Shown one piece after another: positions 1-5,897 of a stretch of DNA of 6,536 bases. Source of the DNA: an uncultured Eggerthella sp. (lineage in GTDB: Bacteria; Actinomycetota; Coriobacteriia; Coriobacteriales; Eggerthellaceae). The stretch lies in the NCBI GenBank assembly GCA_900544455.1, contig UQVJ01000093.1, positions 1-6,536 of the forward strand, given 5' to 3'. Each line of letters begins with the position of its first letter. Position 1 is the stretch's first letter. The position numbers and the translations under genes are program-made. Under the pieces are notes generated by a model. That model had not been told where the DNA came from, did not search any database, and saw only the letters and a list, made by a program, of their open reading frames with translations.

Positions 1-9
1 TTCCGATCT
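1..9. other. Probable untrimmed Illumina adapter remnant at contig end
   Basis: The first nine bases, TTCCGATCT, equal the 3' end of the standard Illumina adapter (reverse complement AGATCGGAA, its usual 5' start). Translated in the transporter frame they give RSE after ISGAP, where CBS domains normally continue with two hydrophobic residues and an aspartate. Both facts suggest that genome sequence begins at base 10. Confidence 0.7.
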
Positions 10-1575
10 GGGGGCGCCGGAAATCTCTTTTTCGGCAAAGAGCCTCAAAGCATCGAGGGCATTGGCATTTTCGTTGACGGTGAACACTTTCGTTTGCATC
101 AGTGAAGAAAGCACACTTGTTGCCGTGGTGCTCTGTTCTTTTTGCTTCGATTGCTTTTGCTGCTTATTGATGCGGAAGGCGAGCAGGAATCCCAGAATGG
201 CCATGGCGAGTGTGAAGATGAATCCAAGGTGAGACCCCTCAGAAAACGCCAGCGCCGAGTCGGTGCCGCCGGCGGCAAAATAGGTGTTCTGCCCGACGGC
301 AAGAAGGCAGGTGGCAACAGCGGTGCAAATTGCGCCCAAAACTTGCTGCAGGGTATTCATAAGAGTGCTTCCGTCGCTGTTGAGTTGCGGTGGGAGCGAG
401 GCGAGTGCATGTGTCTGGCAGGGAGACATAGCCAACGGCACGCCGATCATCATAATGATATGGCACGCCACCATGTACCAAATGGGGGTTTGCGGCGTTG
501 CGACCATGAGCATAGAAGAAGCTAGTGCCGAACAGGCAAAACCGATCAAGACTGGTCCGCGTGCTCCGAAACGATCGAACAGGTTTCCCGCTGCAACGCT
601 TACTGCTGCGTTGATCAAGCCGCCAGGAAGCATAAGCATTCCTGCTGCTGCCACGGCTATAAGCATGCCATTTTGATAAAACTGCGGTAATACATACATG
701 GCAGCAAGCGTAATGCCGAAATTGAGCATGAGGCACATTACGCCTACACGGTAACCTTGATATGCGAAAACACGCAAATCGAGTACAGGGATCTTGATGC
801 TTAGTTGGCGCTTTATATATACGGCAAGGCATATGATGCCCACAGCAAATGCCCCAAGGACAGGTGCAGAGGTAAACCCAAAGAGGCTTACCATGCCAGC
901 GCCAAGAACAATCCCACCAAAGCCGAAGCATGAAGAGATAACCGAAACGACATCAATTTGGGGTTTCGTGAGCTTATAAGGATTTACTTCGAATTTAATA
1001 GCAAACAGGATTGCGACAGCAAGGGTGATACAGAAGCTAAAGAAAATCCAACGCCAGGAAAGGGCACCGATGAGGAAGCCGGCAAGGGTGGGGCCAATGG
1101 CTGGCGCAAACATAATGACAAGAGCGCCTACGCCCATGGCCTGGCCGATTTTATGGGGAGGAATAACCTCAAGCACCATGGCGAACATCAGTGGCAGTAC
1201 CAATCCAGTGCCGATACCTTGTATGCATCGACCGGCGAGGCAAATTTCGAAGGTTCCGGCGAAACCGCTAATCAAGGAGCCTGCAAGAAATGAGGAAAGA
1301 GCAAATAAGGTGATTTGGCGTGCGCTGAACCATTTCATAAGAAGGCTTGCGAAAGGGAGAACCAAACCTATCACGAGCATATATGCAACAACAAGCCATT
1401 GCGCAACATTTAGCTCGACGTCGAACGCCAGAGATAGCTGAGGAAGGGCGATATTAAGTGCGGTCTCGCTGTACATGCCGGTAAAACCGCCAAGATACAA
1501 ACACATCATTGAAAGGTATGGATGGTCGACCAGAACGCGAGCTTGGGGGAGAGAGGGATTTTGGGATTGCGTCAC
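1..1575 (-). CDS. DHA2-family (EmrB/QacA-type) MFS drug efflux transporter with C-terminal CBS domain, partial (3' end missing)
   Basis: Seen: an uninterrupted 525-codon frame from GTG at 1575 to the window edge, with no stop. The in-frame TAG directly before the GTG excludes an earlier start. AGGAAG lies about 9 bases upstream as ribosome binding site. About 14 hydrophobic segments span residues 20-470. Family motifs include AGRCIQGIGTG (114-124, motif B), FAPAIGPTLAG (156-166, motif C), SWRWIFF (173-179) and DRFGARG (334-340, second motif-A-like loop). A polar, lysine/glutamine-rich linker (470-490) leads to LMQTKVFTVNENANALDAL (492-510) and FAEKEISGAP (513-522), which match the first half of a CBS domain. 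Known: DHA2 proteins are proton-driven inner-membrane exporters of drugs, and CBS domains bind adenine nucleotides. Inferred: export gated or tuned by nucleotide binding in the cytoplasm. The upstream tetR gene probably regulates it. The last three codons (bases 1-9) are probably adapter sequence. The substrate cannot be predicted. Confidence 0.93.
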   Translation of the reverse strand, partial: MTQSQNPSLPQARVLVDHPYLSMMCLYLGGFTGMYSETALNIALPQLSLAFDVELNVAQWLVVAYMLVIGLVLPFASLLMKWFSARQITLFALSSFLAGSLISGFAGTFEICLAGRCIQGIGTGLVLPLMFAMVLEVIPPHKIGQAMGVGALVIMFAPAIGPTLAGFLIGALSWRWIFFSFCITLAVAILFAIKFEVNPYKLTKPQIDVVSVISSCFGFGGIVLGAGMVSLFGFTSAPVLGAFAVGIICLAVYIKRQLSIKIPVLDLRVFAYQGYRVGVMCLMLNFGITLAAMYVLPQFYQNGMLIAVAAAGMLMLPGGLINAAVSVAAGNLFDRFGARGPVLIGFACSALASSMLMVATPQTPIWYMVACHIIMMIGVPLAMSPCQTHALASLPPQLNSDGSTLMNTLQQVLGAICTAVATCLLAVGQNTYFAAGGTDSALAFSEGSHLGFIFTLAMAILGFLLAFRINKQQKQSKQKEQSTTATSVLSSLMQTKVFTVNENANALDALRLFAEKEISGAPRSE

Positions 1576-1620
1576 CTAGAATAACTTCCTTTCTTTTTGA
1601 GTTTGAAGTGCGCTAGCAGC

Positions 1621-1660
1621 AAAAACAAAAAAGCGTTCGTAGCAGTTGCTACGAACGCTT
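1621..1660 (-). terminator. Strong intrinsic terminator between tetR and the efflux gene; possible attenuator
   Basis: Minus-strand RNA forms a perfect 13-bp stem (1648-1660 with 1631-1643, loop of four), followed directly by a T-rich run (bases 1632-1621, interrupted by one G). At DNA level it is a 30-base perfect palindrome. The plus strand has no T run, so it acts on minus-strand transcripts. It ends only 45 bases before the GTG of the transporter, and a consensus -10 box lies upstream of it. It may therefore be tetR's terminator, a conditional terminator in the transporter leader, or a regulator binding site as well. Confidence 0.85.
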
Positions 1661-1699
1661 CGTATTGGTGAGCGACTTCGCTTCGATTTAACGTAAGCC

Positions 1700-1729
1700 A
1701 TTATAAGCAGAATTCTGAGGCGTAGGTAA
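1700..1729 (-). promoter_or_regulatory. Putative promoter for the efflux transporter
   Basis: Minus-strand TATAAT (1705-1700) is a perfect -10 hexamer. Eighteen bases upstream is TTACCT (1729-1724), a poor -35 matching 3 of 6 bases. Transcription would start near 1693 and give a leader of about 118 bases containing the terminator hairpin. A small palindrome, AGCGA-CT-TCGCT (1671-1682), lies just downstream and could be part of an operator. The weak -35 would fit a regulated promoter but also lowers confidence. Confidence 0.4.
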
Positions 1730-1803
1730 GTGTTGGTTTCATGGAAAAGGATATTGTTGGTTTTGTCGGTTTTACGCGACTTGAAGATGATTAGCTTATT
1801 TGA

Positions 1804-2451
1804 TTAGCTGCAGATCCAATGGCGTAAACACATGAGAATAAACTCTTCCATAGATGCCTTGAAATTGGGTTTGGGGTTATCGATGCCTAGCTCCTTAAGC
1901 GCTTGCGCAACCATAGGGTTTGTCGTGCATCCTCCTGCCAACCCTGTGCCGTGGTAATGGATGGTGGAAACCAGGCAGCTGAAGCGTTCTTTGGATAGTT
2001 TCAACACTGGTCCCATTTGTGAATAAAGCTGATCAAGAAGGTCGAAATAGCCCTTCTTAAACACTTTTAACCGATCAAGAGTGACATTGGTCTCGATAAT
2101 AGTCATTAAAATATCGCCATATACAAACCAATCCTTATTTGATTCTGCGATTTGAGCCCAAGTTGCAGCAACTGCGGAAGCATTGAATTCGACAGCAGGT
2201 GAAAAGGCTGTAAGCAAATCGCCGAAGTATGCGTTGCGTGCATCGGCGGATAGTTCTAAGAAAATTTCTTCCTTGGTAGTCACATACTTGTAGAGGCTCG
2301 CACGAGACCACCCTAATCGTTCTGCAATAGTGGTGAGAGTGATTTCATGATAAGGAAATTCTCGGTACAGCTGAGCAGTGGCTTGTTTGATGTCTGCCAT
2401 TCGCTGGTTTTTCTGCTCGCTGCTTCGTGCCCTTATGAAGTCTTGTTTCAT
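1804..2451 (-). CDS. TetR/AcrR-family transcriptional regulator
   Basis: A 215-residue protein of normal TetR length. Seen: an N-terminal helix (about 16-31), then a helix-turn-helix at about 39-58 with the family pattern LTTIAERLGWSRASLYKYV and the following KEEIF. The C-terminal ligand-binding/dimerisation part (about 75-215) is helical and gives no clue to its ligand. The ATG at 2451 is chosen because AAGGA lies 6 bases upstream; the inner Met18 lacks a clear site. The DHA2 efflux gene follows in the same direction after a 228-base gap containing a promoter and a hairpin. Known: TetR proteins next to efflux genes are usually repressors released by the exported drug. Inferred: it controls the efflux gene and perhaps itself. 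The regulated DNA site is not proven; the palindromes at 1631-1660 and 1671-1682 are candidates. Confidence 0.92.
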   Translation of the reverse strand: MKQDFIRARSSEQKNQRMADIKQATAQLYREFPYHEITLTTIAERLGWSRASLYKYVTTKEEIFLELSADARNAYFGDLLTAFSPAVEFNASAVAATWAQIAESNKDWFVYGDILMTIIETNVTLDRLKVFKKGYFDLLDQLYSQMGPVLKLSKERFSCLVSTIHYHGTGLAGGCTTNPMVAQALKELGIDNPKPNFKASMEEFILMCLRHWICS

Positions 2452-2504
2452 TGATTTTCCTTGCTAGGGCCTCTGCCTTTGATCGGTGGCCATTTGCTCG
2501 CTTC

Positions 2505-2533
2505 AGTATACCGTACCTAGGCGTCTGAAGTTC
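2505..2533 (-). promoter_or_regulatory. Possible tetR promoter
   Basis: Minus-strand TATACT (2510-2505) matches 5 of 6 bases of a -10 box and lies about 54 bases before the tetR start codon. No good -35 is visible 16-18 bases upstream (GAACTT at 2533-2528). The self-complementary CCTAGG (2516-2521) in the spacer could be the core of an operator for autoregulation. This is a weak call. Confidence 0.25.
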
Positions 2534-2751
2534 TATTAGCGACGGCACGTAGCTTAGGAATAGCCGATTCGGTTTATTGCGACGGCATGAAAAGCTTTTA
2601 TGACTTTGTTTATACGGTGCTGGTATGCAGAGCGTCTGTTAGAGATGCGGTTCGATTGATTCCTCTCTCTGTTTTTGTGAAGTTGATCGCTTCACCTAAT
2701 AAGCTACTGGTGTGTTTTTGGCAATTAGTGGATAACCGTAAGCTTGAACTG

Positions 2752-2790
2752 GTATTTTCCTATTTCAATTACATTGCAATAGGAAAATAC
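2752..2790. repeat. 39-base near-perfect palindrome
   Basis: GTATTTTCCTATT (2752-2764) is exactly complementary to AATAGGAAAATAC (2778-2790). After one mismatch, CAAT (2766-2769) pairs with ATTG (2773-2776), leaving a three-base centre. The arms are thus 18 bases with one mismatch. Neither strand carries a T run after it, so it is not a normal intrinsic terminator. Confidence 0.85.
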
Positions 2791-2835
2791 ACTATAGTGT
2801 CATATCCTAATATAAAAAAGACACTATAGGGTCAT
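2786..2835. repeat. Two operator-like 18-base palindromes, 32 bases apart
   Basis: AATACACTATAGTGTCAT (2786-2803) and AAGACACTATAGGGTCAT (2818-2835) each differ at two positions from the perfect palindrome ATGACACTATAGTGTCAT. The first contains a 12-base perfect palindrome (2789-2800). The spacing of 32 bases is about three DNA turns, which would place bound dimers on the same face. A half-site-like ATGACCCT follows at 2854-2861. Binding by a regulator is inference; ends of a lost mobile element are an alternative. Confidence 0.6.
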
Positions 2836-2925
2836 TTTTGCCAGACAATGATTATGACCCTCAATTTAAACCGAAGCTGACATATCTATTGGCGTTATTC
2901 CTGGTGGTCTGTCGGTGATCGACCT

Positions 2926-2967
2926 GAAATAAAGAAACCGCTTCTTTTTAAGGTTAAAGAAGCGGTT
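2926..2967 (-). terminator. Intrinsic terminator of the kinase/radical SAM unit
   Basis: A perfect 12-bp stem (AACCGCTTCTTT at 2936-2947 with its complement at 2956-2967) has an 8-base loop. On the minus strand it is followed by the T-rich TCTTTATTT. It lies about 49 bases past the stop codon of the radical SAM gene. The plus strand lacks a T run. Confidence 0.8.
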
Positions 2968-3015
2968 CAAATCATATGATCAGTCCAGGATGCTAATCGC
3001 TATTTCTCGGATACG

Positions 3016-3633
3016 TTAATCAATCCAAGGTCTAATGCGGTATGTGACGCCAAGTCTGTCGCAGATAGCCTGGCACTGCTTTTCCTCATCATGGCTAATG
3101 GTTGTTGCAACGGTACTCATGACCACATTCGGTACGAACTTTTTAACGTCTTCAGCAAACTTCAGCATGGCGGGGAACGCTTCTTTTCCAAACCTGCTTC
3201 TCGTGAGTTTTAGGTATTCCTCGGCGTTCGGGGTATTAAGACTGATCGAGACAGTATCAACGATATCCTTGAATTCAGGAGCGATATCTCGTTTGTTGAT
3301 AAGGGATCCTTGACCGTTGGTGTTTACTCGAACGGGTATATTCCAGCGGCGTTTTGCCTCAGAAGCAACTTGCTTGAGCGTGTCAAAAGTCTCGGTTGGC
3401 TCACCGAAACCGCAGAATACCAATTCTTCGTATTTATCCATATTGAATGTGTTGAATGCTTCCATTACCTCTTCGAAGGATGGTTCGTGCTCTAACCAAA
3501 GTGTATCGGACTTGCCTACTGCATCATCGGTTTGACGTACGCAGAACGTGCATGCGCATGAGCAGCGGTTCGTCAGGTTCACGTAAAGGCCGTTATGAAC
3601 CTCGTATAGAATGGTCATCGCTTTATTCTTCAT
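3016..3633 (-). CDS. Radical SAM protein, TatD-associated type (TIGR04038-like)
   Basis: A 205-residue protein. Seen: the radical SAM cluster motif CX3CX2C as C24, C28, C31 within LTNRCSCACTFCVRQ (20-34), with an extra Cys26 between them. GFGEPT (75-80) corresponds to the SAM-binding GGEP motif, and VNTNGQG (103-109) and VSISLNTPN (128-136) match later core strands. Known: the motif binds a 4Fe-4S cluster that cleaves S-adenosylmethionine to a radical. The short TatD-linked family has this compact single-domain form and the GLYVNLTNRC start, but its substrate is not known. The ATG at 3633 is chosen because AAGGAG lies about 7 bases upstream. A GTG at 3672, abutting the kinase stop, would add 13 residues but has no such site. 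The gene lies 39 bases after the kinase gene and is probably co-transcribed with it. No tatD gene is in the window. Cytoplasmic. Confidence 0.88.
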   Translation of the reverse strand: MKNKAMTILYEVHNGLYVNLTNRCSCACTFCVRQTDDAVGKSDTLWLEHEPSFEEVMEAFNTFNMDKYEELVFCGFGEPTETFDTLKQVASEAKRRWNIPVRVNTNGQGSLINKRDIAPEFKDIVDTVSISLNTPNAEEYLKLTRSRFGKEAFPAMLKFAEDVKKFVPNVVMSTVATTISHDEEKQCQAICDRLGVTYRIRPWID

Positions 3634-3672
3634 AGCTGTCTCCTTGGTAAGGCTTCTGCTGATGTCTATCAC

Positions 3673-4500
3673 TTAAAACAGGGTGTGTAGTTTTTCCTCG
3701 AAACATAGACCATCAGTGGCAGGCAAGTCGAGTTCGATAGATCGCTGTACGCACTCTTTAACAAACCCTGAAGCTTTGCGGACTGACTCTTCGAAGGGAA
3801 CACCTTTTACTGCATCTGCGATGAGGATGGCTGAAAAAACATCTCCTGTTCCCGAGCGCTGCCCCCCGAGCCGTTTCGTTGTGACGGTGAATGCCGCACC
3901 TCCTTCTTCCCAGCATGCATTGGTAACCTCCGTTCCCTGTTCTATGCCGGTGACAATAACGCGCTTGGGTCCAAGTTCGGTAAGTTCATGGGCTAGGGCA
4001 AGGGCTTCGGTAATCGTGATGGAATTGCTGTAGGGGCGATTAGCTAAAATGCATGCCTCAGTGAGGTTTGGAGTGATCATGTCTGCTTTGGCAACCAAAT
4101 TACGCATCCCATTGCACATTGCAGGCGTGTAGGTTGCGTAAGGACGCCCTTCGTCACCCATTACAGGATCGACCATCACCACGGTATTAGCTGAATTGAA
4201 ATCGTCGATAAACGATGACACTATACTGATTTGCTGTTCGGACCCCAAAAAGCCTGTGCAAATGCCATTAAATTGCAGCTTGAGCTTTTTCCATTCGGCT
4301 ATATGCTCTTGCATGTAGGGAGTGAAGTCCTGGAAGCTATAGCTTTCAAATCCAGTGTGATTGGAAAGGATGGAAGTCGGCAGGACGCAGCATTGAACGC
4401 GCATCTGCGAGATGATGGGAAGCTGGACAGCCGCTGAGCATCGACCGAATCCAGTTAGATCGTTAATTAGGGCTATTTTCTTCTGGTTGTTGTGACTCAC
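3673..4500 (-). CDS. pdxY: Pyridoxal/pyridoxamine kinase (PdxY/PdxK-type)
   Basis: A 275-residue protein of normal length for the family. Seen: INDLTGFGRCS (12-22), PTSILSNHTGF (41-51), CTGFLGS (81-87), DPVMGDEGRPY (111-121), TPNLTEA (143-149), VTGIE (183-187) and SGTGDVFSA (216-224). Asp220 of GTGD is the expected catalytic base of the ribokinase-like fold. Known: these cytoplasmic enzymes phosphorylate pyridoxal, pyridoxine or pyridoxamine with ATP, salvaging vitamin B6 to pyridoxal phosphate. The start is a GTG with only a weak AAGAG site upstream; no in-frame ATG fits better. It is first gene of a unit with the radical SAM gene. The preceding terminator ends 57 bases upstream, so its promoter must lie at about 4501-4560, but no good -35/-10 pair is visible. 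A related ribokinase-fold kinase such as ThiD is less likely given the N-terminal INDLTGFGRCS signature. The symbol is by family resemblance. Confidence 0.92.
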   Translation of the reverse strand: MSHNNQKKIALINDLTGFGRCSAAVQLPIISQMRVQCCVLPTSILSNHTGFESYSFQDFTPYMQEHIAEWKKLKLQFNGICTGFLGSEQQISIVSSFIDDFNSANTVVMVDPVMGDEGRPYATYTPAMCNGMRNLVAKADMITPNLTEACILANRPYSNSITITEALALAHELTELGPKRVIVTGIEQGTEVTNACWEEGGAAFTVTTKRLGGQRSGTGDVFSAILIADAVKGVPFEESVRKASGFVKECVQRSIELDLPATDGLCFEEKLHTLF

Positions 4501-4556
4501 AATGAACTCTTGCTATTTTCTATTTGGTTACTGCTATGACGCAAAAAGTATAGGTC

Positions 4557-4593
4557 AAAAAAAGGTTGGCCCCGGCAAGCTACCGAGGCCAAC
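4557..4593 (-). terminator. Intrinsic terminator of the PARG-like gene
   Basis: On the minus strand, GTTGGCC plus TCGG (4593-4583) pairs with CCGG plus GGCCAAC (4575-4565). The 11-bp stem includes one G-U pair, has a loop of seven, and is followed by C and seven T (4563-4557). The G-U pair would be a C-A mismatch on the other strand, which fixes the direction. The stem begins 21 bases past the stop codon at 4614. Confidence 0.93.
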
Positions 4594-4613
4594 GCGAGGT
4601 TTGCAAATTTTAC

Positions 4614-5459
4614 CTACCTAAGCGTAACTCCTTCGGGCAAATCGAAAGGATCGAACAGCTCTTCTTCCTGCTTTACCTCAGGCTCTATGACTTTTGGGGG
4701 TTCGGGTTCGCCAAATGCCTCGTTGAAGGCTTCGAAGTGAATTCGGGGCACCGTGAAGACAATTTTGGCGATAGCGCCTGGATGGTTTGCGATCCAGCTT
4801 TCAAATTGGGAAATAACCTGATTTGCAGGAAAACCCTGTCGCCCGCATCCGAAGGCGCCAACTATGAGCGTATCGACCTCTTGAAGTGCTGCAACGTTAA
4901 GCAATGTTGCAATGCGATTAGCCAAGCAAGTATCGCATTCTCGCTCAGATCGATGGTTTTCTAGAGCACGTGTGCGGTTTGGTTCTGAGATGACGATTAC
5001 GTCAGCCGTACGTATTGATCCTTCACGGTTAAATACGACATCTTCAACATAGGCGGTGCGATCGGTAAACAATTGCCCACATGCGTATCCTCGATTCTTG
5101 CTGTGGAAGAGCGGCTTTATACCCTGGAGAATGGGATACAGGTTGCTTTCGGAGCAGAGTGCTTGCTCTGGACCAAAAACACCGTCTTCGTAAGCTCCGC
5201 CAGGACGAGTAAACGATGCGGCATCAACCAGCGCGATCTTGCCGGTTGCGTCGTGGAGCGCAGAAGCCGAAAAAGCGGTGGTTACCTCGGTTGCGGTTGC
5301 GTCTGCTTTCGGTTCTGGCAATAGTGCGTTGCGGGCTTCTCCATCTTCGTAGATGATCGTTGATTGGATAGATCTTTCGGTTTCCTTGGAAAAAACTCCC
5401 TTTACGAACGCTAAGTGTTTGGCAGCTTGCGATGCTCGCTCTTCCTTCGATATTGGCAT
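4614..5459 (-). CDS. TIGR02452/DUF2263 family protein, microbial poly(ADP-ribose) glycohydrolase fold, atypical active site
   Basis: A 281-residue protein. Seen: ALVDAASFTRPGGAYEDG (76-93), GPEQALCSESNLYP (96-109) and VGAFGCGRQGFP (200-211), which align in order with the family blocks for ADP-ribose binding. Known: active microbial PARGs have PGGG followed by QEE, the second Glu being catalytic, and remove ADP-ribose from modified molecules. Here the motif reads PGGA and PEQ (97-99), so the catalytic Glu position is Gln. The protein may bind ADP-ribose without cleaving it, or use other chemistry. An acidic/proline-rich tail (about 250-268) ends in DPFDLPEGVTLR. ATG 5459 is preferred because GAGG lies 4 bases upstream; ATG 5474 would add five residues but has no such site. 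It appears monocistronic with its own terminator. Cytoplasmic; substrate unknown. Confidence 0.85.
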   Translation of the reverse strand: MPISKEERASQAAKHLAFVKGVFSKETERSIQSTIIYEDGEARNALLPEPKADATATEVTTAFSASALHDATGKIALVDAASFTRPGGAYEDGVFGPEQALCSESNLYPILQGIKPLFHSKNRGYACGQLFTDRTAYVEDVVFNREGSIRTADVIVISEPNRTRALENHRSERECDTCLANRIATLLNVAALQEVDTLIVGAFGCGRQGFPANQVISQFESWIANHPGAIAKIVFTVPRIHFEAFNEAFGEPEPPKVIEPEVKQEEELFDPFDLPEGVTLR

Positions 5460-5474
5460 TGTTCCTCGTTTCAT

Positions 5475-5684
5475 GGATGTTTAATGGCGGCACCTGATCC
5501 GCTTGGGCACCCTTATCTCCCTATTTTGGTACTCATTGATTTTACGACAGTATGTTATCTGGGCGTATTGACGTAACCAACTCGCCACTAAATAGGAGGC
5601 AATGACGCAGCTTAGTGCCGTTAAGGGTAGCTAAGTCTGTTAAAGTGAAGGCACGCCAAATACACACGACTTAAATGAAGAAAG
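5475..5684. other. Divergent intergenic region between the PARG-like gene and the small plus-strand gene
   Basis: About 210 bases must hold promoters for both flanking genes. On the plus strand TTGACG (5568-5573) is a good -35, but only a weak AT-rich -10 (TAAATA, 15-base spacer) follows. A strong AGGAGG (5594-5599) lies two bases before ATG 5602, which opens a frame of only ten codons. No clear minus-strand promoter, hairpin or operator is visible. Confidence 0.4.
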
Positions 5685-5897
5685 ATGGCGACAATGCGAG
5701 AAGAACGCGCAAATTTTAGATTCCTTTTGGTTGCTGCCGCCCTGCTGCTTGTTGCCGCAATCGTTACCGTAACTTCCTTCGCTTCGTTGGTGAATGCCGG
5801 CGATTCATCTAATGCCAATAGCGCGAATCCCGTCAACGTTTCCGGTCAGATCAACGACCTTCCAGAAAGTGAACCGGACAGCGACTTATCAAAGTAG
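5685..5897 (+). CDS. Small predicted secreted or membrane-anchored protein, unknown function
   Basis: I do not recognise this 70-residue protein. Seen: a short basic/acidic N-terminus (Arg5, Arg8, Arg12), one hydrophobic stretch LLVAAALLLVAAIVTV (14-29) continuing to about residue 36, then a hydrophilic tail (39-70) rich in Ser, Asn, Asp and Pro. VNA-GD at 36-40 would suit signal peptidase cleavage, leaving a 32-residue peptide; otherwise it is a single-pass membrane protein with the tail outside. The start is uncertain: ATG 5685 has only a weak GAAGAAAG before it, and ATG 5694 is equally possible. It is the only plus-strand gene called, with its 3' end overlapping the DUF2252 stop by nine bases. 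The hydrophobic-then-polar layout argues for a real gene, but a chance frame cannot be excluded. Confidence 0.5.
   Translation: MATMREERANFRFLLVAAALLLVAAIVTVTSFASLVNAGDSSNANSANPVNVSGQINDLPESEPDSDLSK

Larger units (their letters stand above)
2452..3015. other. 564-base intergenic stretch rich in palindromes, no convincing gene
   Basis: This AT-rich stretch lies between the end of the radical SAM unit and tetR. Its contents are the possible tetR promoter on the right-to-left strand, a 39-base near-palindrome (2752-2790), two 18-base operator-like palindromes (2786-2803 and 2818-2835), an 8-bp inverted repeat (2828-2835 with 2854-2861) and the terminator of the radical SAM unit (2926-2967). An 80-codon plus-strand frame (2587-2829) has no ribosome binding site and no recognisable domain and is not called. 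The stretch could be a decayed mobile element or a regulatory island. Confidence 0.6.

Noticed and set aside
239..931. 230-codon minus-strand frame inside the transporter gene
   Set aside because: It is out of frame with the transporter, which has clear MFS motifs across the same bases. The alternative product is rich in Arg, Cys and His, as expected of a shadow frame.
1576..1701. 41-codon upstream frame on the minus strand, from ATG 1701 through the terminator hairpin to a TAG directly before the transporter's GTG
   Set aside because: The position is suggestive of a leader peptide, but the ATG overlaps the -10 box, no ribosome binding site precedes it, and a frame of this length is not rare by chance.
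2587..2829. 80-codon plus-strand frame in the intergenic stretch
   Set aside because: It has no ribosome binding site before ATG 2587 and no recognisable domain, and its 3' part is made of the palindromes described, so it reads as a chance frame in AT-rich DNA.
2792..2829. Short inverted repeat CTATAGTGTC/GACACTATAG as an invertible promoter or intact insertion element
   Set aside because: The enclosed segment is only 18 bases and no recombinase or transposase is in the window; the inverted repeat follows from both sites being palindromic.
5602..5634. Ten-codon minigene after a perfect AGGAGG on the plus strand
   Set aside because: Only two bases separate AGGAGG from the ATG, too close for normal initiation, and the product is ten residues with no recognisable feature.
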